From positions 1 through 7,000 of the forward strand of contig JAJZIZ010000035.1 in the NCBI GenBank assembly GCA_021846005.1: a stretch of DNA of 7,000 bases. The letters are read 5' to 3'. This document shows positions 5,723-7,000 of the stretch, piece after piece; position 1 is the first letter of the stretch, and the number at the start of each line of letters is the position of its first letter. Source of the stretch: Microcaldota archaeon (GTDB lineage: Archaea; Micrarchaeota; Micrarchaeia; Micrarchaeales; CABMGC01). The notes beneath the pieces are model-generated. The model was not told the DNA's origin. It did not search any database and worked only from the letters and a program-made list of their open reading frames with translations. The position numbers and the translations under genes were made by a program.

Positions 5723-7000
5723 TCATCTCATAAGGTATGCGGCATAGCACTGGTCCATGAATGCGTTGCTGCCGCTTGAATATAGCGCCGTGCCATACAT
5801 GGAGTATACATACATGCTGGAATTTGACGCTGATGTCAATACTATTGTGGGGATTCCGCTCTGCACGAATGAATTAAGGCATGCGCCAGGAAGGCTGTTC
5901 GTACCGTTTATTGAGCACTTCCCGCCTGATATATATGCAACCTTGGGAGGCACCTGGTTCAGATCCGCTGCCCGGCTTGAAATTATATTAAGGCAGTTGG
6001 TCATTCCGCTTGTTATGCTCCCGTTCATGACTACGGCTATGCTCTTTGAAGCTATCTCAGCGCTTAGGAAGTCCTGTATCGGAGCTCCGGAATTTGCCTG
6101 CAATGCGTAAAGGTAGTTTATTCCCCAGTAGACCAGTACGAGGACTATAAGTATTATGAATAGGACTCTCCATGCGCCTATGGTCCTCTTGTTTATGACT
6201 ATCTTCTTATGGCCCTTGAGATAGAAATATAATGCAAGGATGACAAGGAAGATTGCCAGCCCTATTATCAGCGAAGGCAGAGACGCGAGGATAGGCATTG
6301 CTGCAACTGCCTGGTAGTAGTTAAGCTTCAGGGCTTTTGCGGCCATGGTGGCGAATGGGCCGTTTACCGCTCTTGAGAATTCAGTAGGGCTTATCCTGAT
6401 TCCCTGCAGTGACGCCGATGCCGCGGCTATTGCGGTGAGGTTCTTCAGCATCTGCGATGCGTTGTCCACGCGTGTTGCTATCTGCGAGTTGAGCTTGTTC
6501 TGCTGGAATGCGAGCGTTGATACATTGGAACTGCTTCCCACAGACTGCAGCGCTATCAGTATGCCGGTGTTGTTTGCCGCAAGCTCCTTTATTCTGTCGT
6601 ATACAGCTGCCTGTGACTGGTATGTTGAATTAAGCGCTGAAAGCTGCTTTGCAAGCAATACGGAGTAGTTTTCTATGTTTGCGGAAAGATAGTTTGACTG
6701 CAGGGCGGAGAGATTCTCGGTGAACATTGAGAGCGAATCCGAGAGGTTTTTATTGTACATGTGCGAGAGAAGCACATTGCTCTGATTCGCGATTGCGGAG
6801 TAATTGTACAGCGTCGTGTTGAGCAGCAGGCTCATCTGCGCTGACTTTTCCGAGTGTATGAAAGGCACTATTATGCTGCTTTCCGTCGAATTGATCTCCT
6901 GCGCCTTGGTCTGGATGTATGTTGCCGTAGGCGCGTTGCTGTTTATGTTTGCGAGAAGGCCGTTTGTAAGGGCAAGCTTTGTGGTGTTGTATGTCAGAAA
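5723..7000 (-). CDS. Multi-pass membrane surface protein with extracytoplasmic helical and four-cysteine regions (5' end outside window)
   Basis: The frame is open to the right window edge, so at least 425 residues are visible and the true start lies beyond 7000. The GTG at 6866-6868 is an internal codon, not the likely start; residue numbers here count from it. Upstream codons stay in the same style, rich in Asn, Thr, Ser and Ala. The first visible part (to about residue 185) is a long helical or coiled region with many N-X-S/T sequons. Two membrane helices follow, about 191-217 and 235-257. They are joined by a basic loop (218-234), placing the loop inside and both ends outside. The C-terminal part (258-381) has four cysteines: Cys292, Cys318, Cys330 and Cys374. 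No enzymatic motif was recognised. The family is unknown; a surface or adhesion role is only inferred. It is followed after 4 nt by the related smaller membrane protein gene. Confidence 0.8.
   Translation of the reverse strand, partial: FLTYNTTKLALTNGLLANINSNAPTATYIQTKAQEINSTESSIIVPFIHSEKSAQMSLLLNTTLYNYSAIANQSNVLLSHMYNKNLSDSLSMFTENLSALQSNYLSANIENYSVLLAKQLSALNSTYQSQAAVYDRIKELAANNTGILIALQSVGSSSNVSTLAFQQNKLNSQIATRVDNASQMLKNLTAIAAASASLQGIRISPTEFSRAVNGPFATMAAKALKLNYYQAVAAMPILASLPSLIIGLAIFLVILALYFYLKGHKKIVINKRTIGAWRVLFIILIVLVLVYWGINYLYALQANSGAPIQDFLSAEIASKSIAVVMNGSITSGMTNCLNIISSRAADLNQVPPKVAYISGGKCSINGTNSLPGACLNSFVQSGIPTIVLTSASNSSMYVYSMYGTALYSSGSNAFMDQCYAAYLMR

Noticed and set aside
6866..6868. GTG as start of the large membrane protein
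   Set aside because: The frame is open with the same Asn/Ser/Thr-rich style from here to the window edge, and no signal peptide or promoter lies at this point.

Overview
The window reads as a stretch of an archaeal chromosome, most likely from a DPANN-type lineage; a Micrarchaeota-like origin is a guess from gene content and gene style, not proven. The archaeal evidence is direct. There is a Holliday junction resolvase of the archaeal Hjc family, a Fap7/AK6-type NTPase, an AN1-type zinc finger protein and TATA-box promoters placed about 24-30 nt ahead of start codons. Membrane proteins dense in N-X-S/T sequons add to this. Coding density is high and most genes lie on the minus strand.

Left part (7-2857, minus strand): four closely packed genes form a probable operon, read from right to left. 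They are an acidic helical protein of unknown function (2857-2201), a Fap7/AK6-like NTPase (2217-1642, overlapping its neighbour by 17 nt), a medium-chain dehydrogenase/quinone oxidoreductase-like enzyme (1631-585, with a clear GAGG ribosome binding site) and a CPBP-family intramembrane protease homologue (555-7). The protease reading frame stops before its last expected catalytic motif.

Middle (2858-4202): a 221-bp gene-free stretch carries a TATA box for the left operon. Next is a low-GC minus-strand gene for an AN1-like zinc finger protein with a C-terminal membrane anchor. A 128-bp AT-rich divergent promoter region separates it from hjc, the only convincing plus-strand gene. Two genes, the left operon leader and hjc, start with GTG about 24 nt from a TATA box, which suggests leaderless transcripts.

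Right part (4219-7000, minus strand): hjc converges on a YgjP-like zinc metallopeptidase gene. Upstream of that lie two adjacent membrane protein genes, 4 nt apart. Both end in an extracytoplasmic domain with the same four-cysteine layout, so they look like a diverged paralogous pair working at the cell surface. The larger one is cut by the right edge; its frame stays open to position 7000.

No CRISPR array, insertion sequence, rRNA or tRNA gene was recognised. The least explained parts are the paired four-cysteine surface proteins, the AN1 finger with an enlarged loop and membrane tail, and the unknown gene that overlaps the Fap7-like gene.
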